Source: an uncultured Clostridia bacterium (GTDB taxonomy: Bacteria > Bacillota > Clostridia > TANB77 > CAG-508). From it: DNA of 32,885 nucleotides. Positions 8,690 through 17,563 of this stretch are shown here, in pieces. Below the pieces are notes generated by a model. That model was not told the DNA's origin. It saw only the letters and a program-made list of their open reading frames with translations, and ran no database searches. A program made the position numbers and the translations under genes. How positions within the stretch are numbered: position 1 is the first letter of the stretch; every line of letters starts with the position of its first letter. The stretch covers positions 1-32,885 of the forward strand of contig CALXMM010000019.1 in assembly GCA_944389475.1 (NCBI GenBank), read 5' to 3'.

Positions 8690-9124
8690 CTATTTTTTAT
8701 TTTCTTTTCCTAAATAAGTTTCCAAAATAAACACAGCAGCAATTGTATCTACAATATTTTTTTTATTTTTTTTATTTACATCCAAGAAATTCATAGTTTT
8801 TTGAGCTTGAACTGTTGTTAACCTTTCATCTATTGTTTCTATAGGCATTTTTCCAAATTTGCATTTTAGTTTATGGATAAATTTTTCTGTTTTCTCTGCT
8901 CTTACTGTTTTTTCTCCTTTTAGATTTAATGGCATTCCAATAACAATTTTTTCTACTTGGTACTCTTTTACAATTTTTTCAATTTCTTTTAATAAAATTC
9001 TATCACTATTTTGATTATTTATTGTTTTTAATCCTTGTGCTGTTATTCCTAATGGATCTGTTATTGCTACTCCAGTTCTTACATCTCCATAATCAATTCC
9101 TAATACTCTCATATTATTTATCAT
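8690..9124 (-). CDS. ruvX: RuvX/YqgF family nuclease (putative pre-16S rRNA nuclease or Holliday junction resolvase)
   Basis: A 144-residue RNase H-fold protein. The conserved [13 protein letters not shown] block carries the first catalytic Asp (Asp11), and [19 protein letters not shown] and a late Asp in [11 protein letters not shown] give the remaining acidic sites. In E. coli the homologue matures the 16S rRNA 5' end; Bacillus and Mycobacterium data also point to recombination, so the role is left open. The first ATG overlaps the end of ireB by 11 bases. ATG at codon 5 is an alternative start. Gene order supports the identification. Confidence 0.93.
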   Translation of the reverse strand: MINNMRVLGIDYGDVRTGVAITDPLGITAQGLKTINNQNSDRILLKEIEKIVKEYQVEKIVIGMPLNLKGEKTVRAEKTEKFIHKLKCKFGKMPIETIDERLTTVQAQKTMNFLDVNKKNKKNIVDTIAAVFILETYLGKENKK

Positions 9125-9374
9125 CTAATCCTATATAATTTTTAACCATTTTTTCTAGTAATTCATCACGTTCAATAAGTCTTATTTTATTTCTTGCATC
9201 ATTATAGCTAGTTATATAAGTAGGATCACCAGAAAGTATATATCCAACAATTTGATTTATTGGATTATATCCTTTTTCTGATAAAGCATCATAAACTTCT
9301 TTTAAAATTTCTTTTACCTTTACGTTTTCATCTCTTTCTACTTTGAAACTCATAGTCTTATCAAAATTAGACAT
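9114..9374 (-). CDS. ireB: IreB family regulatory phosphoprotein (UPF0297)
   Basis: An 86-residue protein matching the UPF0297/YrzL family along its length, including the conserved [19 protein letters not shown] segment. In Enterococcus, IreB is phosphorylated on N-terminal threonines by the PASTA kinase IreK and affects cephalosporin resistance. Thr7 here sits in the equivalent region. It overlaps ruvX, the conserved arrangement. In most Firmicutes the gene upstream is alaS; here it is the unrelated GAF protein at 9391. A GGAGG site precedes the ATG. Confidence 0.95.
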   Translation of the reverse strand: MSNFDKTMSFKVERDENVKVKEILKEVYDALSEKGYNPINQIVGYILSGDPTYITSYNDARNKIRLIERDELLEKMVKNYIGLDDK

Positions 9375-9390
9375 GTTACATTCCTCCTTT

Positions 9391-10512
9391 TTAAATATAA
9401 TTTATGTCACTTTCAGATTTATCTGCATGATCTATATATTCCTCTAATTTCTTAGTCAAACCATCCATAGATGTTCCTTTATAATATGATGTTAATACAA
9501 AATTTAATCTTGGACTAACATATATTTCTTCTTTATTTTTTACATTTGCTATGGCTTTATCATCTAAGTCTGGATGTATTTGCATCTCTTCTACTTGTGA
9601 CTTAATATCTTGTAAGAAGTTAGCAACATCCTCAGATTGAACTCCAGAAAATACAATTACAAATTTTGGTCCCATATATCTTACAAATAAATATTCTTTA
9701 GATATATTGTTTTCAAAAAATTTACTTACTTCGGTTATTACTTTATTTCCTAAATGTCTGCTTATTTTTTCATTTATTTCTTCTATATTTGTAATTCTAA
9801 ACATACATACAGTTGAAATAGTATATTTATCAACTTCTTTCTTTCCTAGACCATATAAATATTCTGCTGATTTTAAGCCTGTAAATTGGTCTTGTCTTAC
9901 AGTATTCTCCACTGTATTTTGATATTGTACTGTTTTTAAAATTGTAACTATATTATCTCTAATTACTTCTATAATAGCTGTATCGATATTATCAAAAGCA
10001 TGAATCTCACTACTTTCTATTAACCAATATCCTATATAAACATTGTCTATATATAAAGGAAAGAACATCGCTGATTTAGCTCGTCCAAATTCCATTTTTT
10101 GATATGGTAATTTTTCTGATTCTTTTTCTACGGTTATATATTTAGGAGTTGCTGTTGCTATACTGTCTTTAAATATTTCTTCTTCTCCTAGTTTTGTTAA
10201 TGATAGCCAATGTTTTTGATCCACATTTGATGCTTTAAGCTCATATTCAGCTCCATTAAACACTACTATTGTGGAATATTTTAGTATACTATATTTATTT
10301 AAAATAATTTCATTTATTTTTTCTATTTTTTCCTCAACACTAGAATATTCTCCTATTGTATCCATAAAATTTTGTAATACATTTAAACCATTTATCTTTT
10401 CACTAATGTTACTAAATTTTGCTATTTTTTTATGAATAGAAATATTGTATGCCATTAATGCTATTATTATGCAAACTAGTATAACTATAGTTATTAATAT
10501 TGCTACTGTCAA
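9391..10512 (-). CDS. Membrane-anchored GAF protein with a degenerate GGDEF domain
   Basis: A 373-residue protein with one N-terminal membrane helix (about 3-24), a short coiled region, a GAF-like domain (about 45-200) and a C-terminal GGDEF-like domain (about 205-360). The GGDEF domain opens with QDQFTGL, the usual D-x-LTGL entry. The catalytic signature is replaced by MGPKF (280-284), and the substrate/metal region (about 238-256) has lost most of its acidic residues. It is therefore unlikely to make cyclic-di-GMP and may be a sensor, a nucleotide-binding receptor or a scaffold. It starts 23 bases after the TadZ-like gene and ends 16 bases before ireB, so it bridges an unusual cluster to a housekeeping one. 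No function is assigned. Confidence 0.75.
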   Translation of the reverse strand: MTVAILITIVILVCIIIALMAYNISIHKKIAKFSNISEKINGLNVLQNFMDTIGEYSSVEEKIEKINEIILNKYSILKYSTIVVFNGAEYELKASNVDQKHWLSLTKLGEEEIFKDSIATATPKYITVEKESEKLPYQKMEFGRAKSAMFFPLYIDNVYIGYWLIESSEIHAFDNIDTAIIEVIRDNIVTILKTVQYQNTVENTVRQDQFTGLKSAEYLYGLGKKEVDKYTISTVCMFRITNIEEINEKISRHLGNKVITEVSKFFENNISKEYLFVRYMGPKFVIVFSGVQSEDVANFLQDIKSQVEEMQIHPDLDDKAIANVKNKEEIYVSPRLNFVLTSYYKGTSMDGLTKKLEEYIDHADKSESDINYI

Positions 10513-10535
10513 AACTTTCTCACCTCTATATTATT

Positions 10536-12863
10536 TTAAAAATTTTTCTTCATTTGATTCAACGTATTATTCATTTCATTTGAAAATCTACTTCTTGCGT
10601 AACTATTATTATTTGCCCCACTCATATTGTTAGAAGGAGTGGCCTCCATTAATGGATATACCATATTTTCTAAAGTTCTTAATGCTTGTAAAAACTCTTT
10701 TGAATATCCATTTAAAGATATCTTACAATTAACTAATCCCTCTAAGTATTTTGAATATGTTGCTATTTCGAATGGAATTGTACAATATTTTGCGGTTTCT
10801 CTATTAAATAATTCCCTCATAAAAGACATTGATGGATCATTATAATATGACAATCCTCCAATAATATTCTTTACAGTTAAAGTTTTAACAGGTAGTTCTT
10901 TATTTATAACTATTCTAAGATTTTCTGGTTGATAAATATTTTTACTTTGTAAATCTCTTAAAAATGCTGTAAGTGGTTGAATAGTTAATATATCCATACT
11001 TTGTACTAAATATGTTTCTTGTGATGCAGCAAAATATCCAAAATCAGTTTGAAAATCACAATCTATTAATATTAATGAATGATTTTTTACTAATGTAGAT
11101 AATATTTCTTCATATTTTTCCATTGGTACATCATCATCTGGTAATGCTGTATATACTGTTAGATTTTTATCTACTCTTAATCCTGCTGCTACTCCATTAA
11201 TTAAATTTTGAATACTTTTTTCTGCTATTTGTCTTAAACTTTCTTCATTTTCTGTAAAAATATAATATGCATTTCTATTTTTAGTTGCATCTAATATAGC
11301 TACATTAATTCCTTTTTTAGATAAACTTAAAGCAAGATTGTTTACCAAGAATGATGTTCCATTTTTGCTTGTTCCAACAAATGTTACAATTTTTTTATCT
11401 CTTGTTAATAATGCATCTATTGTATCTGTTGGATAAGTTCTTCTTGTATTTGTTAATTGTGTCTGATTATAGCTATTTGTTCTACCGGTAGGAGAATTTA
11501 AATCAAATGGTACATATCCTCCTCCTACATTTGTTTGTGTAGTATTATTATTAAAATTTGATATAGTATTAACTTGTTGCTCATCATCAAAACCTGGCAT
11601 TGTATTTACTTGTGGCTCATCATCATCATCAAAACCCGGCATTGTATTTACTTGTGGTTCATCATCATCAAATCCTGGCATTGTATTTACTTGTGGCTCA
11701 TCATCATCAAAACCTGGCATTGCATTTACTTGTGGCTCATTATCATCATCAAATCCTGGCATTGTATTTACCTGTGAGTTTGTTTCAGTTGTTAATTCTT
11801 CCTCGGGCTTTTTCTTAGGTGGTCTTCCTCTTCTCTTTGGCTTATTCTCTTCAGGAGTTGTAGATTCTTCTATAGGTTTCTTTTTAGGTGGTCTACCCCT
11901 TCTTTTAGGCTTAACTTCTTCTGTTGTTTCTTCTGATACATTATCTGTGCTTTCTACAACTGGAGTTTCTATTGGTTTAGGAATATTTAAACCAGAAGAA
12001 ACTGGAGCTTTAACAGATAATTTTTTAACTTGCCTTGTATTTACAGCAGATGGAATAATTACATTTCCACCACCTAACTTTCTCGCATTTGAAGTTTCTA
12101 TAAATCCAATTTTTAAGCCATTTTCTTCCTGTTGACTTTTATTTGCTGAATATGTTTTCTTCTTGCCCATTTCAGCCATGATTTGTTGATATTTTGGAGA
12201 TTTTTCTTCTAGAATTGCTTTTACTGGTAAAGGAAGAAAACTTGCAATTACTTTTAACTGTTGATCTGTATATTGTTGCGCTATAGAATCAAAACTATCA
12301 ACACATTTTTGTTCATCTCTTCCTATTTTTTTATAATGTACTAAAATACTTTGAATTTCTGATTCGCTTACATCATTTTCATTCTCTGCTTGATATGTTA
12401 CCTCTTCTGAATCAATTTTATAATATATTTTTGCTTCTTTTTTAGTTCTAGGTACTTTAATTAATTTACAGATTTCATCTATATTTCTATCAGCTCCGAT
12501 AAGAGCATTATAAATACCTATACTAAATAATTTTACCAATATTTCATCTGACTTTGTACGTCTATCAGCACAAATTAGAATTATTGGTGTGTCTGCTCTA
12601 GTTGAATTTGTTGCCTCATCACTAATATTATCCAATCTATCAAAAATAAATTTATCAATTTGGTCATAATTATTATTTGTGAATGGTTCCAAATCCTCAC
12701 TTATTATAATTCTATCATAAGTATTATCTTTTTGTAATTCTTTTAAAATTGCATTGAAATAATACACATTTTTATATGAAATTACTTCTTTATAATCACT
12801 TTGATATTTTTTAATAATGGATTTTGATATTTTCTCATTATTGACAGCAAATAATATTTTCAT
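10536..12863 (-). CDS. TadZ/CpaE-like protein: receiver-like domain, AT-hooks, acidic repeats, MinD/ParA-type ATPase fold
   Basis: A 775-residue modular protein. Residues 1-137 look like an atypical receiver domain (IIISEDLEP, PIILICAD). Residues 165-235 are helical. Residues 318-352 carry two AT-hook-like motifs with the core RRGRPPKKKP. Residues 364-436 hold tandem VNTMPGFDDDEPQ-type repeats. Residues 485 to the end form a MinD/ParA-like domain with NNLALSLSKKGINVAILD and a Walker B-like LILIDCDF (598-605). The P-loop reads GTSKNGTS (497-504), so the usual GK[ST] lysine is missing. The receiver plus ParA-like layout is that of TadZ/CpaE pilus-assembly proteins. The 3-base gap to the upstream pilin-like gene supports a surface or envelope machine. 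A DNA-positioning role is the alternative suggested by the AT-hooks. Confidence 0.65.
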   Translation of the reverse strand: MKILFAVNNEKISKSIIKKYQSDYKEVISYKNVYYFNAILKELQKDNTYDRIIISEDLEPFTNNNYDQIDKFIFDRLDNISDEATNSTRADTPIILICADRRTKSDEILVKLFSIGIYNALIGADRNIDEICKLIKVPRTKKEAKIYYKIDSEEVTYQAENENDVSESEIQSILVHYKKIGRDEQKCVDSFDSIAQQYTDQQLKVIASFLPLPVKAILEEKSPKYQQIMAEMGKKKTYSANKSQQEENGLKIGFIETSNARKLGGGNVIIPSAVNTRQVKKLSVKAPVSSGLNIPKPIETPVVESTDNVSEETTEEVKPKRRGRPPKKKPIEESTTPEENKPKRRGRPPKKKPEEELTTETNSQVNTMPGFDDDNEPQVNAMPGFDDDEPQVNTMPGFDDDEPQVNTMPGFDDDDEPQVNTMPGFDDEQQVNTISNFNNNTTQTNVGGGYVPFDLNSPTGRTNSYNQTQLTNTRRTYPTDTIDALLTRDKKIVTFVGTSKNGTSFLVNNLALSLSKKGINVAILDATKNRNAYYIFTENEESLRQIAEKSIQNLINGVAAGLRVDKNLTVYTALPDDDVPMEKYEEILSTLVKNHSLILIDCDFQTDFGYFAASQETYLVQSMDILTIQPLTAFLRDLQSKNIYQPENLRIVINKELPVKTLTVKNIIGGLSYYNDPSMSFMRELFNRETAKYCTIPFEIATYSKYLEGLVNCKISLNGYSKEFLQALRTLENMVYPLMEATPSNNMSGANNNSYARSRFSNEMNNTLNQMKKNF
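11560..11777 (-). repeat. In-frame tandem repeat coding for PGFDDD units
   Basis: Units of about 39-42 bases code for five near-identical copies of a 12-14-residue block containing MPGFDDD, plus one diverged copy (VNTISNFNNN). Unit length varies by whole codons because the run of Asp codons (CATCAT on the plus strand) expands and contracts. It lies between the AT-hooks and the ATPase domain of the TadZ-like protein. Confidence 0.9.
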
Positions 12864-12866
12864 TCG

Positions 12867-13277
12867 TTAACCCCTCCAACCTTTTACAACTATAGCAAAT
12901 ATAAGTGGTAATAGTTGTGTTATTACTAGGACAGTTATACATCCAATCATCATTCCAAATCCTCTATCTCTTTCATCAAGCTTACGGATACCTATTACTT
13001 GATAAATTCCTCCTATAGCAATTCCAATAAAGCATAAAGGTATACTATATACTCTTACAATGTTTAATACATATGCAGCAATACCATAAGCATCTGAACC
13101 ATATTCTTGTTTATAGTCCTCTAATTTTTTTTCTGAATTTTCTTTTATTTGAACTAGTTGTCCTGCTCCTTGTGCTTCTAATTGATTCACTGAGTCCGCA
13201 TATACGATTTGACTACTTAATACAAAAATTAACATTAAAAAGCAACAAGAAATTACTTTTATTATTATTTTATTCAT
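12867..13277 (-). CDS. Small secreted two-helix protein, VirB2/TrbC-pilin-like in layout
   Basis: A 136-residue protein. It has a signal peptide (about 1-27, cut likely after VYA), a charged segment (about 28-62) and two hydrophobic helices (about 66-92 and 105-131). The helices are separated by a short charged loop (RKLDERDRG). The C-terminus is short and basic (KGWRG). This is the layout of VirB2/TrbC-type pilins of type IV secretion. I see no specific sequence signature, so homology is inference. It is the first gene of a run leading into the TadZ-like ATPase 3 bases downstream. It has its own promoter (13318-13346) and an AAAGGGG ribosome site. Confidence 0.55.
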   Translation of the reverse strand: MNKIIIKVISCCFLMLIFVLSSQIVYADSVNQLEAQGAGQLVQIKENSEKKLEDYKQEYGSDAYGIAAYVLNIVRVYSIPLCFIGIAIGGIYQVIGIRKLDERDRGFGMMIGCITVLVITQLLPLIFAIVVKGWRG

Positions 13278-13317
13278 TAGGTTTTACCCCTTTCCGCTTG
13301 ATTTCTTATACTATAAT

Positions 13318-13346
13318 ATCATACAATACAATCTTTAAAATATCAA
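13318..13346 (-). promoter_or_regulatory. Promoter of the pilin-like/TadZ-like cluster
   Basis: On the minus strand TTGATA (13341-13346) is followed after 17 bases by TATGAT (13318-13323), about 40 bases before the start codon. It follows the uppP terminator, so the cluster down to yrzB probably begins here. Confidence 0.6.
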
Positions 13347-13382
13347 TAATTTATAATTATTTTTTTCATTAATTTGGAAAAA

Positions 13383-13415
13383 ATAATAAAAAAAAGATAG
13401 AGCTAACTCTATCTT
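13383..13415 (-). terminator. Terminator after uppP
   Basis: An 8-9-base perfect stem (13394-13402 with 13107-type partner at 13407-13415) has the 4-base loop CTAA and is followed on the minus strand by a T-run. It begins at the uppP stop codon. Confidence 0.85.
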
Positions 13416-14208
13416 ATACTCTTGTAAGGAAAACTATTAAAACAATAATTCCTATAATAATTCTATAAACTGCAAATATCTTAAAGTTACCTGTTTGTAA
13501 ATATTTCAACAAAAATTTTATTACCAATATTCCAACTATAAAACTTACAAAAACTCCAACAAAAAATGGAAAACTAAATACAAAATCTTTTATTTTAAAT
13601 ATTGTAGCAGCTAAAACTATTGGTGCAGATAACATAAAAGAATATCTTGCAGCTGATTCTCTTTCTATTCCCATTGCTCTAGCAGTTGTCATAGTTACTC
13701 CTGATCTAGAAACTCCTGGAATAAATGCCAAAGACTGTGATAAACCAATTAAAAATGTTTGTTTAAAATTCATATTCTCATACTTCACTTTAGATGGTGC
13801 TTTTTTATCTACTAAATATAATATAACACCCATGAAAATTAGAGCACATCCAATAATTTCTGGCTTAGTTAATATATCAGCACAATAATGATCCAACAAA
13901 TATCCTATTATACCTCCAGGAATTGTTGCAAATACTATGTACCAAAACATTCTTCCTTCAAAAGTTCTCTTCTTGTTTACAACTTGATCATATCCACCTT
14001 TTATTAATCTTATCCAGTCCTTAAAGAAAAATATACCAATTGCAAGCAATGTTCCAAAATGCAATGCTACATCAAAATCTCCTATTTCACCCCAATTAAA
14101 AATCCATGGTATTATAAATAAATGAGCTGAACTAGAAATAGGTAATAATTCTGTTAATCCTTGAACTGCCCCTAATATTATTGCTCTAAATACTGTTATT
14201 TCCATCAT
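13414..14208 (-). CDS. uppP: Undecaprenyl-diphosphatase UppP (BacA)
   Basis: A 264-residue polytopic membrane enzyme that removes a phosphate from undecaprenyl pyrophosphate, recycling the lipid carrier for peptidoglycan and giving bacitracin tolerance. The two BacA signatures are intact: QGLTELLPISSSAH (16-29) and PGVSRSGVT (164-172). About eight membrane helices are visible. The start has two adjacent ATG codons. It is last in a leftward run ppa, TPR protein, dpaA, uppP with gaps of 13-20 bases. Confidence 0.96.
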   Translation of the reverse strand: MMEITVFRAIILGAVQGLTELLPISSSAHLFIIPWIFNWGEIGDFDVALHFGTLLAIGIFFFKDWIRLIKGGYDQVVNKKRTFEGRMFWYIVFATIPGGIIGYLLDHYCADILTKPEIIGCALIFMGVILYLVDKKAPSKVKYENMNFKQTFLIGLSQSLAFIPGVSRSGVTMTTARAMGIERESAARYSFMLSAPIVLAATIFKIKDFVFSFPFFVGVFVSFIVGILVIKFLLKYLQTGNFKIFAVYRIIIGIIVLIVFLTRV

Positions 14209-14227
14209 CTTATTATTTCTCCCTTAT

Positions 14228-15088
14228 CTAATTGTTTTTTATATCTTTTAATATATTTTCTAATGTTTCTTTTATAAATTCTGCAGAAGTTATAGGAGCT
14301 ACCCTACCTGGTAATGAAAGTGCCCAAATTAGTTTTATTCCAATTTCCTTAGCTGCATGTCTATCTACTCCTCCAGGATTTGAAGCAATATCAATTATTA
14401 AACAATCTCTTTTTAAAAGTTTTAATTTTTCTTTAGTTAATATAATATGAGGAATTGTATTTACAATTATATCGAAGTTTCCAAGAGTATTATCCAATTC
14501 ATCAAGTAAAATAGGTTTATATCCATATGCTTTTATCCAAGCACAATTAACAGTTGTTCTCGTTTCGCAATAAACATCTGCTCCTATTCCTTTTAACATA
14601 TTTGATAAAATTTTACTTACTCTTCCAAATCCCATTACTAATATTTTACTACCATGTAAAGTCTTTGTTGATTCCTCCATAGCAATTTGAATTGCTCCTT
14701 CTGCGGTGGATATTGTATTTAATACAGTAAGTTCTTCTCTTTTTAATAAATCTATTACTTTTGTTTCTTTAAATTGTTCATAAAGTTCATCTTCTATTCT
14801 TCCTGCTATAAAAGTTTTTCCTTTTACAAATTTTGCAATGTCTACTATTTTTATTTTACTTTTACTAAATGGTGTGTTTACATTTATTTCATCACTTGTT
14901 AAAGGGATTGAACTAACAATAATATTTGATTTTGAAGTTACTTCCTCTAGACTTTTGCATTTTTCTATTTCATCACTCATTTTAGCTTGTTCAAGTCCAT
15001 AAGTATATACTTTGTAACCATCCAAATTCAACATATCTGCAAGTTTTACAATTCTTAAATCTCCACCAATAATAGAAATATTTTCCAT
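14228..15088 (-). CDS. dpaA: Dipicolinate synthase subunit A
   Basis: A 286-residue protein matching DpaA (SpoVFA). It has the N-terminal family motif IIGGDLR (6-12) and a Rossmann NAD(P) segment ILVMGFGRVS (149-158). The C-terminal block IIDIASNPGGVD and WALSLPGRVAP is also present. With DpaB it makes dipicolinic acid, the spore-core calcium chelator, in the mother cell. dpaB normally follows directly; here the next gene, 19 bases on, is uppP. The gene sits inside a housekeeping-type operon behind ppa and a TPR gene, so sigma-K control is not obvious from the layout. No promoter was recognised in the short gap upstream. Confidence 0.93.
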   Translation of the reverse strand: MENISIIGGDLRIVKLADMLNLDGYKVYTYGLEQAKMSDEIEKCKSLEEVTSKSNIIVSSIPLTSDEINVNTPFSKSKIKIVDIAKFVKGKTFIAGRIEDELYEQFKETKVIDLLKREELTVLNTISTAEGAIQIAMEESTKTLHGSKILVMGFGRVSKILSNMLKGIGADVYCETRTTVNCAWIKAYGYKPILLDELDNTLGNFDIIVNTIPHIILTKEKLKLLKRDCLIIDIASNPGGVDRHAAKEIGIKLIWALSLPGRVAPITSAEFIKETLENILKDIKNN

Positions 15089-15101
15089 AATTATCCTCCT
15101 A

Positions 15102-16301
15102 TCAATTTTCTCTTTCTTCTCTATGTATGTTTATGTCTTTTTCTTTACTAATATTCATATTTTTCAAATCATTTTTACTTATTTTTCCTACTAACAAATA
15201 AGTATCTTCTAAGTGTTTTTTTACTAATTTTTCAGAATTTGTCATGGTTGATTTCTTCCTAATTTGCTTATTTATATTTTTAGGAATATACCTTTCGATA
15301 GTTACAAAGACAGGATCTTTAGCAGCTTTTTCTGCAAAGGAACTATCTAAATTTATAGCTCTATCTAAATAATTTATTGCTCTTTCTTTTTCTCCTCTAA
15401 TTACATATATTCTTGACAATTGATAGCAACTTTCAGGTTCTGTATCCTCTACCTTAATTCCTTCTATAAAATATTTTTCGGCTTCATCCAAGTCATCATA
15501 TAGCATTGATATAAGACCCAAATTATAAAAGCCTTTATAGTTTAAAGCGTTTATTGCAGCTGCTTTTTCATAACAACTTTTAGCATTTTTAAAATCATTA
15601 ATTCTAGTATATGCTATTCCTAGATTATAATATATTTCAAAACTATCATTATTATATTTTAATGCATTCAAATATACATTTATTGCTTCTTTGAAATTCT
15701 CTTGTTCTATTAGCAATTTTCCTAATAATTTTGAAGCTTTAAAGCTGTCTGGTTTAATATGTATTAAATTATTAAGCATCTGTATGGCTTCATCTTTTTT
15801 ACCCAAATTTTCTAATAATTCAGCAATTTTAAAATACGAATCATAGTCTTTTTTGTTGATATCTATAGCTTTTACATACTCATCTATTGCTTTTCGCATT
15901 CCGCCTTCTTTTTCATAAATTTGAGCTAATAATCTATGTCCATTATAACTTTCTGGATATTTATTTATTAAATTTAATAATAATTGTTTTGATTTTTTAT
16001 TATTTTTAAAAAAGTAACATACTTTTGCAAGAAAAATATATAATAACTCTGAAAAGTTAATACCATATCTTTCTAGTAAAATTATAGCAAGTGGTAATGC
16101 AATTGCTAATACATATGTAATTACCCTAATAAACGTCCCTAAATATCTTCCAATTAAAATTTCTATTAAACCAATTGCTATTCCAATTGCTTCTAATACC
16201 AATGGAACCACATAAATAGTATCATTTTTTCTAATTATTTTAAAGAAGATTATTATAAAAAGAGAAAAGGATAATATATTAAAAATAATTCTTTCTAACA
16301 T
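15102..16301 (-). CDS. Membrane-anchored TPR protein
   Basis: A 399-residue protein with three hydrophobic N-terminal segments (about 4-21, 28-48 and 58-80) and then six to seven tetratricopeptide repeats (about 105-335). The typical TPR spacing is seen in YYNLGIAYTRINDFKNAKSCYEKA and its neighbours. The tail after about 340 is basic and of low complexity. TPR arrays bind partner proteins; the partner is unknown. It lies 20 bases after ppa and 13 bases before dpaA and is surely co-transcribed with them. No enzymatic motif is seen. Confidence 0.8.
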   Translation of the reverse strand: MLERIIFNILSFSLFIIIFFKIIRKNDTIYVVPLVLEAIGIAIGLIEILIGRYLGTFIRVITYVLAIALPLAIILLERYGINFSELLYIFLAKVCYFFKNNKKSKQLLLNLINKYPESYNGHRLLAQIYEKEGGMRKAIDEYVKAIDINKKDYDSYFKIAELLENLGKKDEAIQMLNNLIHIKPDSFKASKLLGKLLIEQENFKEAINVYLNALKYNNDSFEIYYNLGIAYTRINDFKNAKSCYEKAAAINALNYKGFYNLGLISMLYDDLDEAEKYFIEGIKVEDTEPESCYQLSRIYVIRGEKERAINYLDRAINLDSSFAEKAAKDPVFVTIERYIPKNINKQIRKKSTMTNSEKLVKKHLEDTYLLVGKISKNDLKNMNISKEKDINIHREEREN

Positions 16302-16321
16302 TTCTTTTTCCCCACAATCTT

Positions 16322-16852
16322 TTATCTTAAAAATTTTTCATTATAATTATTTATGCATTTTTCTATAATTTTTTCAGCTTCTTCTCTTCCTTGCATTTCT
16401 TTTACTTCTGTTTTTTTATTTTCTAATTGTTTATAGACTTCAAAAAAATGCATTATCTCTGCAGATAATTGTGCTGGTAAATCATTTATATCCTTGCATG
16501 TATTTAAAAAAGGATCTGATTTTGGTATAGCAATAATTTTTTCATCTAAATCATTATTATCTGTCATTAACATTACTCCTACTGGATAACATTCTACTAA
16601 TGTTAATGGAACAATCTTTTCTTGACATATTACCAAAACATCCAACGGATCTCCATCACCAGCATAAGTTCTTGGTATGAATCCATAATTAGCTGGATAG
16701 TGTGTTGCTGTATATAAAACTCTGTCCAATCTCAAAAGTCCTGTGGCTTTATCCAATTCATATTTATTGCTTCCACCTTTTTCTATTTCTATAACTGCCA
16801 TAAAATCATCTTTTTTAATTCTATCAGCAGAAATATCATGCCAAATATTCAT
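16322..16852 (-). CDS. ppa: Inorganic pyrophosphatase, family I (soluble, Mg-dependent)
   Basis: A 176-residue enzyme that hydrolyses pyrophosphate to phosphate. The family I signature DGDPLDVLV is at 66-74, giving metal ligands Asp66, Asp68 and Asp71. Further conserved positions include Glu22, Lys30 and NYGFIP (55-60). An AGGAGG site lies 8 bases before the ATG. It is the first gene of the leftward ppa-TPR-dpaA-uppP run. The same window codes for a family II enzyme at 26443. Confidence 0.96.
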   Translation of the reverse strand: MNIWHDISADRIKKDDFMAVIEIEKGGSNKYELDKATGLLRLDRVLYTATHYPANYGFIPRTYAGDGDPLDVLVICQEKIVPLTLVECYPVGVMLMTDNNDLDEKIIAIPKSDPFLNTCKDINDLPAQLSAEIMHFFEVYKQLENKKTEVKEMQGREEAEKIIEKCINNYNEKFLR

Positions 16853-16966
16853 ATTATTACCTCCTACGCTTTATTTATTTTAAGCCATATTTATAAAAAA
16901 GTCTACAAAATTTTTACATTTTAATAAATTTATAATATTATTAATTTTTTTGATTACAATAATAGT

Positions 16967-17563
16967 ATGAATAAATTTAATAAAACTAAAAAAATATTTA
17001 TAATATTATTAGTATTTTTTATTTTAGTTATTCTGGCAGTTATCATATATGGTTATATTTTAAGATTGAAAGAACGCAAATTATATTCTTTCTCTAAAAC
17101 TTTGGAAGATAAATATCAAACATTAAGTTTATACTCATCTAACAATGTCATAAGTAATACAAATTCAAATTCTTCGCACATAATTGGAAAAATTGTAATT
17201 GATAAAATAAATTTAAACTATTCAATTCTTTCAAGTTGTTCAGAAGAATTATTAAAAATATCACCATGTCGTTTATGTGGACCCGATCCAAATCAAATTG
17301 GAAATTTATGTATTGCAGCTCACAATTACGATAACGGAAAATTTTTTAGTAATATAAATAAACTCTCCATTGGTGATGTTATCTATATTTATGATTTAAA
17401 TAATAATTATTTAAAATATTCTGTATACGATAAATTCGAAGTAGATATTAATAATACTTCTGTTTTAAATCAAGATACTAAAAATAAAAAAGAACTAACA
17501 TTAATTACTTGTAATAATAAAAAGAAAAATAGATTTATTCTAAAAGCAAAAGAAATGGACTAG
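16967..17563 (+). CDS. Sortase (class D-like)
   Basis: A 198-residue transpeptidase with an N-terminal membrane helix (about 9-30) and a sortase fold. The catalytic set is visible: His119 in AAHNY, Cys182 in TLITCNN and Arg189. It would cut an LPXTG-type protein and link it to the cell wall. The convergent gene at 17647 codes for just such a protein, with an NLPKTG motif. The class cannot be fixed by eye; the TLITC motif and single N-terminal anchor suit class D. The start ATG has no Shine-Dalgarno sequence within 20 bases, so translation may be weak or the start may differ. Confidence 0.88.
   Translation: MNKFNKTKKIFIILLVFFILVILAVIIYGYILRLKERKLYSFSKTLEDKYQTLSLYSSNNVISNTNSNSSHIIGKIVIDKINLNYSILSSCSEELLKISPCRLCGPDPNQIGNLCIAAHNYDNGKFFSNINKLSIGDVIYIYDLNNNYLKYSVYDKFEVDINNTSVLNQDTKNKKELTLITCNNKKKNRFILKAKEMD

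Noticed and set aside
11560..11777. Regular repeats that could suggest a CRISPR array
   Set aside because: Repeats are contiguous without unique spacers and stay in the reading frame of a large protein.
11574..11818. Plus-strand frames rich in His, Leu and Tyr opposite the repeat of the TadZ-like gene
   Set aside because: They are the reverse reading of the PGFDDD tandem repeat and have no start signals.
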